DNA of 63,648 nt from Pelagibacteraceae bacterium AG-447-N18. GTDB lineage: Bacteria > Pseudomonadota > Alphaproteobacteria > Pelagibacterales > Pelagibacteraceae. The notes beneath the pieces are model-generated. The model saw nothing but the letters and a program-made list of their open reading frames with translations. It had not been told where the DNA came from and did not search any database. Position numbers and translations under genes: made by a program. Of this stretch, positions 33,981 to 42,837 are shown one piece after another. The stretch is from the NCBI GenBank assembly GCA_003212275.1, contig QCQE01000005.1:1-63648 (forward strand), in the 5' to 3' direction. Numbering within the stretch: the first letter of the stretch is position 1; every line of letters starts with the position of its first letter.

Positions 33981-36086
33981 TCAGATTAAAGAAACTTTTT
34001 TTCCTAAAGATTTATCAATTATATATTTTGTAATTTTTACTTCATTAAATAGTTTAAAGTATTTTTCTTTACCACTTTTAGCTATTTTAATTCTTAATTT
34101 ATCATTTTTCTTGTAAAATTTTATTTTATCAGCAAGATCGTCGATGTTATTATATGAAACTATTTCATTTGAATTAAAAAAATTGTCCATACCTACTTTT
34201 TTATCAATGAAAACCATCAAGCCATTTCCCATAAGAGAAGCAATTCTATTACTTGAGTAATGCTTTGTGGGATTTCCTCTACTAAGATTTAATGCCATTT
34301 TAGAATTTAATAATGATCTATAAAATTCATTACCCCAAACAGGTTCTTGTTTTCCAAAACCATAAAAATCGTATTTTATCCCATCAATTTTTTTTATAAG
34401 TTTATTTAAAAAGTTAACTCTAGTGTCTGTTTTTCCCTCTTTAAGGGTTGCTCTATTAACCCCATGGCTCATTGCGTAAAAAATATCATTTTGGGGTTTT
34501 AGTTTAAAAGCATCAAAACATTCTATATTTTTATCCACAGGAGTCATGAAAAAATGAATATTTTGATTATTTTTTTTTTGAAATTTCAACACAGAAGGAT
34601 TAGTTGTAATAAATGAATGATCAACATAAGGAATAAATTTTTTTAATTTTTTCATATTACCTATTGTGTCAGGTAAATCAGTCATAAAAGGATCTTCATT
34701 CCATTGAGATATAATCAAATCTTTATTTATCAATTTAAAATCATTTAAGATATTCTCTGTAATATTGTCGGAGTGTCCAAAAATAATAAGGTTTGGGTTA
34801 TAATTTTTAAAAGTTTTAATTAGATAATTGTGAAACTTTTCATTCATGTTAAATAAATTAAGTCCTTTGTTTTGTCTAACATAATCTCTGTCGCTTATTT
34901 CAATTACATCATGACCATTTCTAATAAAACCATTAGTAAATTTTTTACCTAAGGATAAATTATAAATTCTATGATTCAGTTTTTGAGCTAAATTATAAAT
35001 ATTTAAGATCCTTAATTTACCATTATTAATATTGATTTTATTGAATGGAAATAAAGACCCTCTCATTAAATCAATTACTTTAGAATTTTCCTTTAATTTA
35101 TGTTTAACAAATTTCATACTATTTTTTTGAATTTTTTTTCTAACCCTACTATTTTTAATCAATCTAATTGTTTCTGACTCAATATTTTTTACATCTAATT
35201 TTTTCAATACTATTGCATGGTCGGTAGTTTCAGTAAGTCCACCTCTATTAGAAATGATTGTAGCACATCCTCTTGAGGATGCTTCAAGAGCTGTTCTACC
35301 AAATGGTTCTTCCCATCTAGATGGAATGATTGCTATTTCAGAATTGGATAAATAATTTAGAACTTTTGAATGAGAAATTTGTCCCAAATTTTTGTGTCTA
35401 TTATGCGTTGGAAAATTTTGAAATCTTTTTTCTTCACCTATAGAAAATGCTCTCCAATTTTTATTAACATCTAAAATTTTAAACATAGATTTACAATATA
35501 AATCATATCCTTTTGACTCATTTAATTTTCCAACAAAAATAATTTGTTTTTTTTTACTAACTTTTTTTTTATATGGATCTATACTATGATAAATAATTTG
35601 GGTTTTATTATCTGATAGATCTGGTAGATCTTTAAAAAATCTTTGTTTAACCCATTTTGAAATGAATATTATTTTGTCAACATTTTCTAATAAATAAATA
35701 CGCTCGTTCACAGATTTGGCTCCTCTCATTGTAGTAGGATCATTATGAAAATATAATATTATTTTTGAATTTATTTTTTGAAAAAATTCTTTTACCATTA
35801 TAGGTCTGTTATGTAATTCAATTATATCAAAATTTGAATTTTGAATTTTGTTCATAATTTTTTTTGAGTATTCTTTGGTAGTGCTATTAAATTTAGAATT
35901 AACATCATTTATATTTATATTGATGTAGTTTTTTGAAAGATAATTTTTATTATTAGTACTTCCTATTATAAAATTTTCTTTTTTATAAACTGAGTCTCTT
36001 ATAAAATCACTAATCCATAAAGCAACTGCTCCAGCTCCTTTTAAAGTGTAGTTTTCTTTATATGGTAATATTGATGCAATTTTCAT
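33981..36086 (-). CDS. Two-domain glycosyltransferase (GT4 plus CgeB-like)
   Basis: 701 residues. N-terminal half (~1-345) is a GT-B GT4 enzyme: LNESKGYDLYCKSM, then IIPSRWEEPFGRTALEASSRG with the E-x7-E motif. C-terminal half (~350-700) resembles CgeB/DUF3880-type glycosyltransferases: WNEDPFMTDLPD, YDFYGFGKQEPVWG, and SSNRIASLMGNGLMVFIDK. No signal peptide or membrane segment. A natural fusion that may add two sugars successively to a surface glycan (inference). Embedded between a recombinase and a GIY-YIG gene. Confidence 0.8.
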   Translation of the reverse strand: MKIASILPYKENYTLKGAGAVALWISDFIRDSVYKKENFIIGSTNNKNYLSKNYINININDVNSKFNSTTKEYSKKIMNKIQNSNFDIIELHNRPIMVKEFFQKINSKIILYFHNDPTTMRGAKSVNERIYLLENVDKIIFISKWVKQRFFKDLPDLSDNKTQIIYHSIDPYKKKVSKKKQIIFVGKLNESKGYDLYCKSMFKILDVNKNWRAFSIGEEKRFQNFPTHNRHKNLGQISHSKVLNYLSNSEIAIIPSRWEEPFGRTALEASSRGCATIISNRGGLTETTDHAIVLKKLDVKNIESETIRLIKNSRVRKKIQKNSMKFVKHKLKENSKVIDLMRGSLFPFNKININNGKLRILNIYNLAQKLNHRIYNLSLGKKFTNGFIRNGHDVIEISDRDYVRQNKGLNLFNMNEKFHNYLIKTFKNYNPNLIIFGHSDNITENILNDFKLINKDLIISQWNEDPFMTDLPDTIGNMKKLKKFIPYVDHSFITTNPSVLKFQKKNNQNIHFFMTPVDKNIECFDAFKLKPQNDIFYAMSHGVNRATLKEGKTDTRVNFLNKLIKKIDGIKYDFYGFGKQEPVWGNEFYRSLLNSKMALNLSRGNPTKHYSSNRIASLMGNGLMVFIDKKVGMDNFFNSNEIVSYNNIDDLADKIKFYKKNDKLRIKIAKSGKEKYFKLFNEVKITKYIIDKSLGKKVSLI

Positions 36087-36087
36087 A

Positions 36088-36336
36088 TCAATTTATACTT
36101 AATAAGTACTTTCTTAATTTTTTATCTTTTTTTAATCTATACTCAAATTTCATAGCTAATATTTTATCATAAAATTTTTTTTTATAGATAATTTTCCATC
36201 TATAACCACGTGTTGATTTCGCTCCTTTACCTGTATTGTGTTTTTTAAGTCTTAAATTAAGGTTATTTGTGTATCCAACGTATGTTTTTGTTATTTTAAT
36301 ATTTACGCTTTTAAGCATATAAACATAAAATATCAT
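36088..36336 (-). CDS. GIY-YIG nuclease superfamily protein (UPF0213/YhbQ-like)
   Basis: 82 residues. The GIY-YIG equivalent is FYVYMLKS and TYVGYTNNLNLRLKKHN, then the conserved WKIIYKKKF and a Glu in AMKFEYRLKK. Small stand-alone members are single-domain endonuclease-like proteins of uncertain role. It starts 5 bases from the tRNA-Glu 3' end, possibly co-transcribed with it. Confidence 0.85.
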   Translation of the reverse strand: MIFYVYMLKSVNIKITKTYVGYTNNLNLRLKKHNTGKGAKSTRGYRWKIIYKKKFYDKILAMKFEYRLKKDKKLRKYLLSIN

Positions 36337-36341
36337 AAATG

Positions 36342-36416
36342 TGGCGGTCCCTAGGGGAATCGAACCCCTCTTTCGAGGATGAAAACCACGTGTCCTAACC
36401 GATAGACGAAGGGACC
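36342..36416 (-). tRNA. tRNA-Glu (anticodon TTC)
   Basis: 75 bases with encoded CCA. Acceptor GGTCCCT/AGGGACC, anticodon loop with TTC, T-arm GGGG-TTCGATT-CCCC. Its 3' end faces the accessory region with the recombinase. No second copy of its 3' end was found in the window. Confidence 0.97.
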
Positions 36417-36426
36417 AAATTTCAGT

Positions 36427-36455
36427 TTTCTATTTCAAAATGCAATCTTTATCAA
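36427..36455 (-). promoter_or_regulatory. sigma-70-type promoter of tRNA-Glu
   Basis: On the minus strand TTGATA (36455-36450), 17-base spacer, TAGAAA (36432-36427), ending 10 bases before the tRNA. Fits the gap between ihfA and the tRNA. Confidence 0.6.
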
Positions 36456-36461
36456 GTGTTA

Positions 36462-36767
36462 TTAGGTTGCATTCTTTACATTATTATTAAGTAATTCTTT
36501 AAATTCTTTTGATGGCTTGAATAGAACAACATCTCTCCTGGAAATCTCTTTTTCTTCTTTAGTTTTTGGATTTCTGCCAATTCTAGAATTCTTTGATCTA
36601 ATTAAAAATGTTCCAAACTTTGATATCTTTACATTTTTTTTTTTGCATAAATTTAAAACTATAATAGAAAAAAATTCCTCAACTAAATTTTCTGTGATTT
36701 GTTTTGAAAATCCAACTTGCATATAAATCATATTTACAAGATCTTTTTTAGTTAAATTAATTCTCAT
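36462..36767 (-). CDS. ihfA: Integration host factor alpha subunit
   Basis: 101 residues. HU/IHF fold with NLTKKDLVNMIYMQVGFSK, KISKFGTFLIRSKNSRIGRNP (the beta-arm with the intercalating Pro) and ISRRDVVLFKPS. DNA-bending architectural protein. It follows plsX by 3 bases. In most alphaproteobacteria fabH lies between them, and here it does not. The usual downstream merR is also moved. Confidence 0.92.
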   Translation of the reverse strand: MRINLTKKDLVNMIYMQVGFSKQITENLVEEFFSIIVLNLCKKKNVKISKFGTFLIRSKNSRIGRNPKTKEEKEISRRDVVLFKPSKEFKELLNNNVKNAT

Positions 36768-36770
36768 TGA

Positions 36771-37772
36771 TTAGATATTTTCTCTTATTTTATTGATTAA
36801 ATTACCTTTAACAATTTTACTACATACTTCTAATGAATTTGAAAAACCAATGAAATCTGTTCCTCCATGACTTTTTACAACTGGTGAGTCTAAGCCGATA
36901 AAAATTGCACCATTATAAAGTCTAGGGTCTAATCGTTTTTTAAATTTATTCAAATTCGAGAAATTTAACAATGCTGATAATTTACCTAAAATTGAGTCTT
37001 TAAAAACTTTTTTTAGCTCATCTGTAATAAAATTTGCTGTTCCCTCTGCTGTTTTAAGAGCAACGTTACCTGTAAAACCATCAGAAACAATGACATTGAC
37101 ATTTCCGTCCATGAGCTCATTACCCTCTATATAACCAGAAAAATCAAAATTATTAGATTTTTTTTCATTAAGTATTTGAAAAGTTTCTTTTATAATTTCA
37201 TTACCCTTCAATTCTTCCGATCCAATATTCAACAAAGCTGTATTGGGCATCTCATTTGGATAAAGAGACTTATATAAAGATGCACCCATAATTGAAAAAT
37301 CAACTAAATTTTTTGAACTACATTCTATATTGGCACCTAAATCCAATACAACACTCATTCCTTTTTTATTTGGCCACAACGCAGATAATGCAGGTTTATC
37401 TATATTTTCAATCATCTTAAGATTCAATTTAGCAATAACAAGTAACGCACCAGTATTTCCTGCAGATATTACAATATCAGTTTCTTTTTTTTTAACACTT
37501 TCAATCGCAAGCCACATGCTTGTGTCTTTTCCTCTTTTGGCAGCTTCAAGAGGACTATCTGTACTTTTAACAACATTATCTGTGTGTATTACTTCGTAGA
37601 AATCATTATTTAATTTATCTTTAATAAGTCCTTCAATTTTAATTTTATTTCCAAAGATCTTAAAAAAATTTTTTTTATTTGATTTATGATTATGGATAAT
37701 GCCGTCAATTATCTTTTTAGGTGATCCATCACCTCCCATTGCATCAACTGCAATTTTAGTTAAATCTGACAT
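36771..37772 (-). CDS. plsX: Phosphate acyltransferase PlsX
   Basis: 333 residues. Signature AVDAMGGDGSPKKIIDGI at the N-terminus, then ISAGNTGALLVIAK and VSDGFTGNVALKTAEG. Converts acyl-ACP to acyl-phosphate, the first step of the PlsX/PlsY route to phospholipids. Peripheral inner-membrane enzyme. In the order rpmF-plsX-ihfA. Confidence 0.95.
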   Translation of the reverse strand: MSDLTKIAVDAMGGDGSPKKIIDGIIHNHKSNKKNFFKIFGNKIKIEGLIKDKLNNDFYEVIHTDNVVKSTDSPLEAAKRGKDTSMWLAIESVKKKETDIVISAGNTGALLVIAKLNLKMIENIDKPALSALWPNKKGMSVVLDLGANIECSSKNLVDFSIMGASLYKSLYPNEMPNTALLNIGSEELKGNEIIKETFQILNEKKSNNFDFSGYIEGNELMDGNVNVIVSDGFTGNVALKTAEGTANFITDELKKVFKDSILGKLSALLNFSNLNKFKKRLDPRLYNGAIFIGLDSPVVKSHGGTDFIGFSNSLEVCSKIVKGNLINKIRENI

Positions 37773-37783
37773 TTTAATTATAA

Positions 37784-37966
37784 TTATTCTTCTGGGTCTA
37801 AAACTTGACGCCCTTTGTACATTCCAGTTTTTAAATCTAAATGATGAGACAATCTATATTCACCTGATTTTTTGTCTTCAATTACATTTTTAGATGAGAA
37901 TTTCATATTCTGTGATCTTCTCATACCAGTCCTAGATGGTGTTTGTTTTCGTTTAGGTACAGCCAT
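37784..37966 (-). CDS. rpmF: 50S ribosomal protein L32
   Basis: 60 residues. [20 protein letters not shown] is the L32 start. The later part ([20 protein letters not shown]) fits the alphaproteobacterial type without zinc-binding Cys. Upstream of plsX as usual. The DUF177 gene that often precedes rpmF is absent. Confidence 0.95.
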   Translation of the reverse strand: MAVPKRKQTPSRTGMRRSQNMKFSSKNVIEDKKSGEYRLSHHLDLKTGMYKGRQVLDPEE

Positions 37967-37968
37967 AA

Positions 37969-38436
37969 TTATGGACTACTTACACTTTTTAAAAAAAAAT
38001 TCAAATTTTTTTTACTCAAATTTAGGAAAAAATCATCAAAATAATCAACTAAAATATCTATTTGTTTAAAATCTTCTAAAAAAGAAGATAATTTTTTTGA
38101 TTTTTCGTTTCTGTCTAATTCATCCCAAAAATGAATTTCTGAAACAATAGCATGAAATAAATTTAAATAAATTTTCATTTTTTTATTAATCGATTGATCT
38201 CCATATCCTATCTCTCGAATACTTAATTCTAATTGTCTGAAATTGAAGTCATAAATTCTTTGTAAAATATCTTTATTTTCTTTATTTTTAAAGGTTTTTA
38301 AAAAGAAAGCAAAATGAATGAGAAAGAATGTTAACCTATCCGAAAAGGTATCTTCTCGATTTAGAGATTTATATAAGTCTTTATTTCTAGAGTAATTGAT
38401 TAAATTGTTATAAACATTAATATAATTTTCAGACAT
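37969..38436 (-). CDS. Ubiquinol-cytochrome c chaperone (Cbp3-like)
   Basis: 155 residues. Core motif pattern [40 protein letters not shown] matches the Ubiq_cyt_C_chap family, the bacterial counterpart of mitochondrial Cbp3, which assists assembly of the cytochrome bc1 complex. Its ATG overlaps the ATG of the divergent BamE-like gene in a shared CATG (38434-38437). Heads the rpmF-plsX-ihfA group with a 2-base gap. Confidence 0.85.
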   Translation of the reverse strand: MSENYINVYNNLINYSRNKDLYKSLNREDTFSDRLTFFLIHFAFFLKTFKNKENKDILQRIYDFNFRQLELSIREIGYGDQSINKKMKIYLNLFHAIVSEIHFWDELDRNEKSKKLSSFLEDFKQIDILVDYFDDFFLNLSKKNLNFFLKSVSSP

Positions 38437-38920
38437 GTTAAAAATATTATATATATTTTTTTTTGCATTAGTAGTATCTAATTGTTCTTTTAAAAAAGTT
38501 GTAAAACACCATGGTGTTCCTTTTTTAGAAAAAAAGCAAAAAGAACTAATTATTGATCAGTCAACAAGCAATGATGTGAGAAAAATTCTTGGATCACCTT
38601 CGACTCGAAGTAAATTTGATAATGATATATGGATATATATTGAGAGAAAACAAACACAATCTAAATTGAGAAATTTAGGTAAAATGAAAATTTTTAAAAA
38701 TGATGTACTAGTTCTCGAAATAGACAATTATGGAATTTTAAAGAAAAAAGAGTTTTATAACATGGAAGATATGAAAAAAATAAAAATTGTAGAAGAGACA
38801 ACGGAAGCGTCTTTTTCAAGAAATTCGTTTATTTATGATTTCATGTCTAGTATGAGACAAAAAATTAATGACCCTCTTGGTGTGAGGGCCAAAAAAAGAA
38901 AAGAAATTAGCCAGCGATAA
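38435..38920 (+). CDS. bamE: SmpA/OmlA (BamE)-like outer membrane lipoprotein
   Basis: 161 residues. A lipoprotein signal ends in VSNC (Cys17). The BamE domain (~38-105) has [26 protein letters not shown], the usual LG-P motif. A C-terminal extension of ~55 charged residues is not part of the E. coli protein. Accessory component of the BAM outer-membrane insertion complex. Divergent start shared with the bc1 chaperone. The 3' end overlaps convergent hppA by 14 bases. Confidence 0.85.
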   Translation: MLKILYIFFFALVVSNCSFKKVVKHHGVPFLEKKQKELIIDQSTSNDVRKILGSPSTRSKFDNDIWIYIERKQTQSKLRNLGKMKIFKNDVLVLEIDNYGILKKKEFYNMEDMKKIKIVEETTEASFSRNSFIYDFMSSMRQKINDPLGVRAKKRKEISQR

Positions 38921-41012
38921 CTGCTAATAAAAGTAAAGCTACAATATTTGTTATTTTAATCATCGGGTTTACAGCTGGACCCGCTGTATCTTTATAAGGG
39001 TCACCTACTGTATCACCTGTCACTGCAGCTTTATGAGCCTCTGAGCCTTTTCCACCATGATTCCCATCTTCAATATATTTTTTAGCGTTATCCCATGCGC
39101 CCCCTCCTGCTGTCATAGAAACTGCAACAAACAAACCAGTGATAATTACACCTAATAACATCGCACCAACAGAGGCTAAAGCAGCAACTTGTCCGCCAAT
39201 TGTATATATTATTAAATATAAAACGATTGGTGACAAGACTGGTAATAATGATGGGATTATCATTTCTTTAATTGCAGCAACAGTTAATAGATCAACTAAT
39301 TTAGCATAGTCAGGTTTTTGTTTTCTTTTCATGATGCCTGGATATTTCTTAAATTGTCTTCTTACTTCTATTACTACAGCACCACCTGCTCTACCAACAG
39401 CTTGCATACCCATAGACCCAAATAAATATGGTAACATTCCACCAATTAATAAACCAACAACAACATATGGGTTTGATAAATCAAAAGTTACAACTATTCC
39501 CTCTAATTTTGATCCAACTTCTTTTGAAAAATGTTTAATATCTTCTGTGTATGCTGCAAATAGAACTAAAGCACCTAATCCCGCAGAACCAATAGCATAT
39601 CCTTTTGTTACTGCTTTTGTAGTATTACCAACAGCATCTAATGCATCTGTAGTTTTTCTGACATTGTTAGGTAATTTAGACATTTCAGCAATACCACCAG
39701 CATTATCTGTAACTGGTCCATAAGCATCTAAAGCAACAACCATTCCCGCTAATGCCAACATAGTTGTTACAGCAATTGCTATACCATATAACCCAGCGAT
39801 ATGGTTAGTAAGCAAAATACCAGAAACAATTATTAAAGCTGGTATAGCTGTAGCCTCTAATGAAATTGCTAAACCTTGAATTACATTGGTTCCATGTCCG
39901 GTGGTAGAGGAACTCGCAACACTTTTTACAGGTCTATAGTTAGTTCCTGTGTAATATTCTGTCACCCAAATTAGTAATCCTGTGATAATTAATCCTATTA
40001 TGCCACAATAATATAAGCTCATTCCAGAAAATGATTTATTATTTAAATCATAAGAATTTTCTAAACCTAGAACGTAATCAGTAACTGGATATAAAATAAC
40101 TAAGGAAGCTAGTGCGGATACAACAAATCCTTTATACAACGCTCCCATCACATTTTTACTTTTTCCAAGTTTGACAAAAAAAGTCCCAATAATTGAAGTT
40201 AAGATACATGCCCCACCAATTGTTAGTGGATAAATCATCATCGATAAATCTCCTGGAAAAAATATTGAGGATAAAACCATTGTTGCAACAATGGTCACCG
40301 CATAAGTTTCAAATAAATCAGCAGCCATTCCAGCACAATCACCTACATTATCACCAACATTATCAGCTATTACAGCAGGATTTCTTGGATCATCTTCTGG
40401 TATACCGGCTTCTACTTTTCCAACTAAATCAGCTCCTACATCAGCACCTTTAGTGAAAATACCTCCACCCAGTCTTGCAAAGATTGAAATTAATGATGCA
40501 CCAAAACCAAGTGCAACTAATGCATTTACAATTTCTCTTTCATCAACATTAAATTTTAATAATAAATAATAATAAACAGCTATTGATAATAATGCTAAGC
40601 CAGCAACTAACATTCCAGTTACAGCTCCAGATTTAAAGGCTACAGATAAACCACTAGCCAATCCATTTCTAGACGCTTCAGCAGTTCTAACATTTGCTTG
40701 AACCGAAACTAACATTCCAACATATCCAGCTATACCCGATAAAGTTGCGCCAATAAGGTAGCCTAAACCAACAAGCATACTAAAAGCAAAACTTACAATA
40801 ACCAAAACAACTACACCAACAATTGCAATTGTTTTGTATTGTCTTGCAAGATAAGCTTTTGCACCTATTTGTATCGCCGATGCAATATCTTGCATTTTAG
40901 AATTTCCAGCACTTGAATTTAAAATATTTTTTCCAGTGAAATATCCATAAACTATAGATAATAATCCGGCACCAATTGTATATAGAAGAACAGTCTCGAT
41001 GGTTGAAGTCAT
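38907..41012 (-). CDS. hppA: Proton-pumping membrane pyrophosphatase (K+-independent type)
   Basis: 701 residues, about 16 membrane helices. Catalytic [39 protein letters not shown] and a C-terminal [15 protein letters not shown] loop bind Mg-PPi. The residue in [10 protein letters not shown] is Lys, where K+-dependent enzymes have Ala, so it should be K+-independent. Couples PPi hydrolysis to H+ export, saving ATP in oligotrophs. Separated from thiL by 82 bases, so it probably has its own promoter. Confidence 0.95.
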   Translation of the reverse strand: MTSTIETVLLYTIGAGLLSIVYGYFTGKNILNSSAGNSKMQDIASAIQIGAKAYLARQYKTIAIVGVVVLVIVSFAFSMLVGLGYLIGATLSGIAGYVGMLVSVQANVRTAEASRNGLASGLSVAFKSGAVTGMLVAGLALLSIAVYYYLLLKFNVDEREIVNALVALGFGASLISIFARLGGGIFTKGADVGADLVGKVEAGIPEDDPRNPAVIADNVGDNVGDCAGMAADLFETYAVTIVATMVLSSIFFPGDLSMMIYPLTIGGACILTSIIGTFFVKLGKSKNVMGALYKGFVVSALASLVILYPVTDYVLGLENSYDLNNKSFSGMSLYYCGIIGLIITGLLIWVTEYYTGTNYRPVKSVASSSTTGHGTNVIQGLAISLEATAIPALIIVSGILLTNHIAGLYGIAIAVTTMLALAGMVVALDAYGPVTDNAGGIAEMSKLPNNVRKTTDALDAVGNTTKAVTKGYAIGSAGLGALVLFAAYTEDIKHFSKEVGSKLEGIVVTFDLSNPYVVVGLLIGGMLPYLFGSMGMQAVGRAGGAVVIEVRRQFKKYPGIMKRKQKPDYAKLVDLLTVAAIKEMIIPSLLPVLSPIVLYLIIYTIGGQVAALASVGAMLLGVIITGLFVAVSMTAGGGAWDNAKKYIEDGNHGGKGSEAHKAAVTGDTVGDPYKDTAGPAVNPMIKITNIVALLLLAVIAG

Positions 41013-41094
41013 ATAAACCTTAATTATGTTGTTGGTTGTTAGTTATTAAAAATCGGACAATACAAAAAAAGCTATAAAAGGCAATAAATAACTT

Positions 41095-42054
41095 TTAAAA
41101 ATTATGAAAATGACCTTTGTTTTTAATGGCAATTTTATTCCCTTTTTCATCAATAATTTGTGATTTTTGACCACCTGAAGAAATATTTCCAATTTTTGAA
41201 ATCTTAATACCTAGAGATTTAAACGTTCTTTTAATGATTCTGGACTTTTTTTTTGATGCAGTAAATAATATCTGATAATCATCACCTTTTGATACAAAGT
41301 TGATCATTTTTAATTTTTTTAAAAGTATTATCTTTTTAAGATTTTTAGAGATTGGAATATTAGATATATAAATTTTATAAGATAATTTTTGTTTATTAAT
41401 TAATTTATCTAAATCAGCAAAAAGACCATCAGAAATATCTATAGAGGTATTTGCAAAATTAAATAATTTTTTTGTCAAATTAATATGTAATTCTGGAAGG
41501 TAATATTTATTAAGAAAATATTTATTGAGATTTTTTTTTAAAGAAAGCTTTTTTTTTATTATTTGTAAGCCCATGTAACTATCACCCAAGCTACCCGTAA
41601 CATAAATGTCATCATTAAATTTTGCTTTATTTCTAAATACTATATTTGAGGAAAAACCAACAGAAATTATTGTAAAGCTTAATTTGTTTGAAAAGACAGT
41701 ATCTCCACCTGAAATATGTATTCCAAACTTTTTTTGTTCTTGTTTAAGTGATTGAGAAATCTTTTTTAAATTAGACTTTTTAAATGTTTTTTTGTTTCCA
41801 GAGCCTGAAATAAAATAGTATTTTGGCTTTACACCTTTGCAAATCAAATCAGAAATTGATGATCTTAAAATTTTTTTAATAATCAAATCAGGATTTTCAA
41901 AATTAAAAAAATGAGATTTATCAACATAAGTGTCTACAGAAATAACTAATTTATTTGATTTATCAAAAAAAACATCATCATTTAAACTAAGTGAATTTTT
42001 ATTATTTAAAGAAAGTTTTGAAAAATATTTTTTGATTATATCAAATTCATGCAT
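41095..42054 (-). CDS. thiL: Thiamine-monophosphate kinase
   Basis: 319 residues. AIR-synthase-like fold: DDVFFDKSNKLVISVDTYVD near the N-terminus, ISGGDTVFSNKLSFTII, VTGSLGDSYMGLQ and ISDGLFADLDKL. Makes thiamine diphosphate from thiamine phosphate. Follows nusB with an 8-base overlap, the usual order. Confidence 0.9.
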   Translation of the reverse strand: MHEFDIIKKYFSKLSLNNKNSLSLNDDVFFDKSNKLVISVDTYVDKSHFFNFENPDLIIKKILRSSISDLICKGVKPKYYFISGSGNKKTFKKSNLKKISQSLKQEQKKFGIHISGGDTVFSNKLSFTIISVGFSSNIVFRNKAKFNDDIYVTGSLGDSYMGLQIIKKKLSLKKNLNKYFLNKYYLPELHINLTKKLFNFANTSIDISDGLFADLDKLINKQKLSYKIYISNIPISKNLKKIILLKKLKMINFVSKGDDYQILFTASKKKSRIIKRTFKSLGIKISKIGNISSGGQKSQIIDEKGNKIAIKNKGHFHNF

Positions 42055-42451
42055 TTGATGATCTTAATTTTTTAGCGGCATTGTCTAATAATGCATTTAA
42101 ATATTTTGTTTGTGTGTCATTTAAAAAGAGGTTAGATGCATTTAGGTATTCTTTAATAATTATTTTTATTGATACGTTAGGTTTATATAAAATTTCATAC
42201 GTTGCTGATTTTAAAATAACTTGAAATATCTTATCTAGTTTGAGTAAATTGAAATTATCACCTAAATTTTTATCTAATTCATCTACAATAATTTCGTTTC
42301 GTTCAATTGTACCTAAAACAATATCCTTAATGAATTTTTTAAACCTATGTTTTGGAAATTCTATTTTGTCATCGTTATTAAACAAAACACCATATAATTT
42401 TTGAATGATAATAACCCTCGGATTATTTTTGGGGCTATAATTTAGTTTCAT
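42047..42451 (-). CDS. nusB: Transcription antitermination factor NusB
   Basis: 134 residues. All-helical NusB fold: RVIIIQKLYGVLFNND at the N-terminus (normally AVQALYQ), then ILKSATYEILYKPNVSIKIIIKEYLNAS. Partner of NusE/S10 in rRNA antitermination. Between ribH and thiL as in most Proteobacteria, with 4- and 8-base overlaps. Confidence 0.88.
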   Translation of the reverse strand: MKLNYSPKNNPRVIIIQKLYGVLFNNDDKIEFPKHRFKKFIKDIVLGTIERNEIIVDELDKNLGDNFNLLKLDKIFQVILKSATYEILYKPNVSIKIIIKEYLNASNLFLNDTQTKYLNALLDNAAKKLRSSNA

Positions 42452-42837
42452 TTTTGAGATAATACCGAAATAACAGCTTTTGCTGCTTCAGCACCCTTTT
42501 TTTTTCTGGCCTTAGCTTGTTTCATATTCAAGCAAGTAAGTATTCCATTTCCTATAGGTTTTTTTGAGCTAATAGCTAAATCCATAATAGCGTTAGTTGA
42601 GGATTGAGATATGAAATCAAAATGTGGGGTTTGACCCTTGACAACACATCCAAGGGCAATAAAAGCATCAAATTTTTTTAAATGTTTTGAGATGGTTACA
42701 GGTATTTCAAACACACCAGGAACTTGAATTATCTTTATATTAAAATTTCTTGGAAGGTTTTTTTTTGCACTATTTAACAAACCTAAAGAAATATCTTTAT
42801 AGTAATTTGCTGTGACTATTAAAATTTTTTTCATCAA
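42448..42837 (-). CDS. ribH: 6,7-dimethyl-8-ribityllumazine synthase
   Basis: 129 residues, on the short side. Motifs: VPGVFEIPVTISKHL, ALGCVVKGQTPHFDFIS and GILTCLN. Condenses ArP with 3,4-dihydroxy-2-butanone-4-phosphate. Overlaps ribB and nusB by 4 bases each. Confidence 0.93.
   Translation of the reverse strand: MMKKILIVTANYYKDISLGLLNSAKKNLPRNFNIKIIQVPGVFEIPVTISKHLKKFDAFIALGCVVKGQTPHFDFISQSSTNAIMDLAISSKKPIGNGILTCLNMKQAKARKKKGAEAAKAVISVLSQK

Noticed and set aside
36342-36368. Duplicate of the tRNA-Glu 3' end as an attachment site
   Set aside because: I searched by eye for GGTCCCTAGG and the T-arm sequence elsewhere in the window and found none.
39331-39723. Long plus-strand frames opposite hppA (also 40193-40453)
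   Set aside because: They are shadows of a strongly conserved membrane pyrophosphatase on the minus strand.
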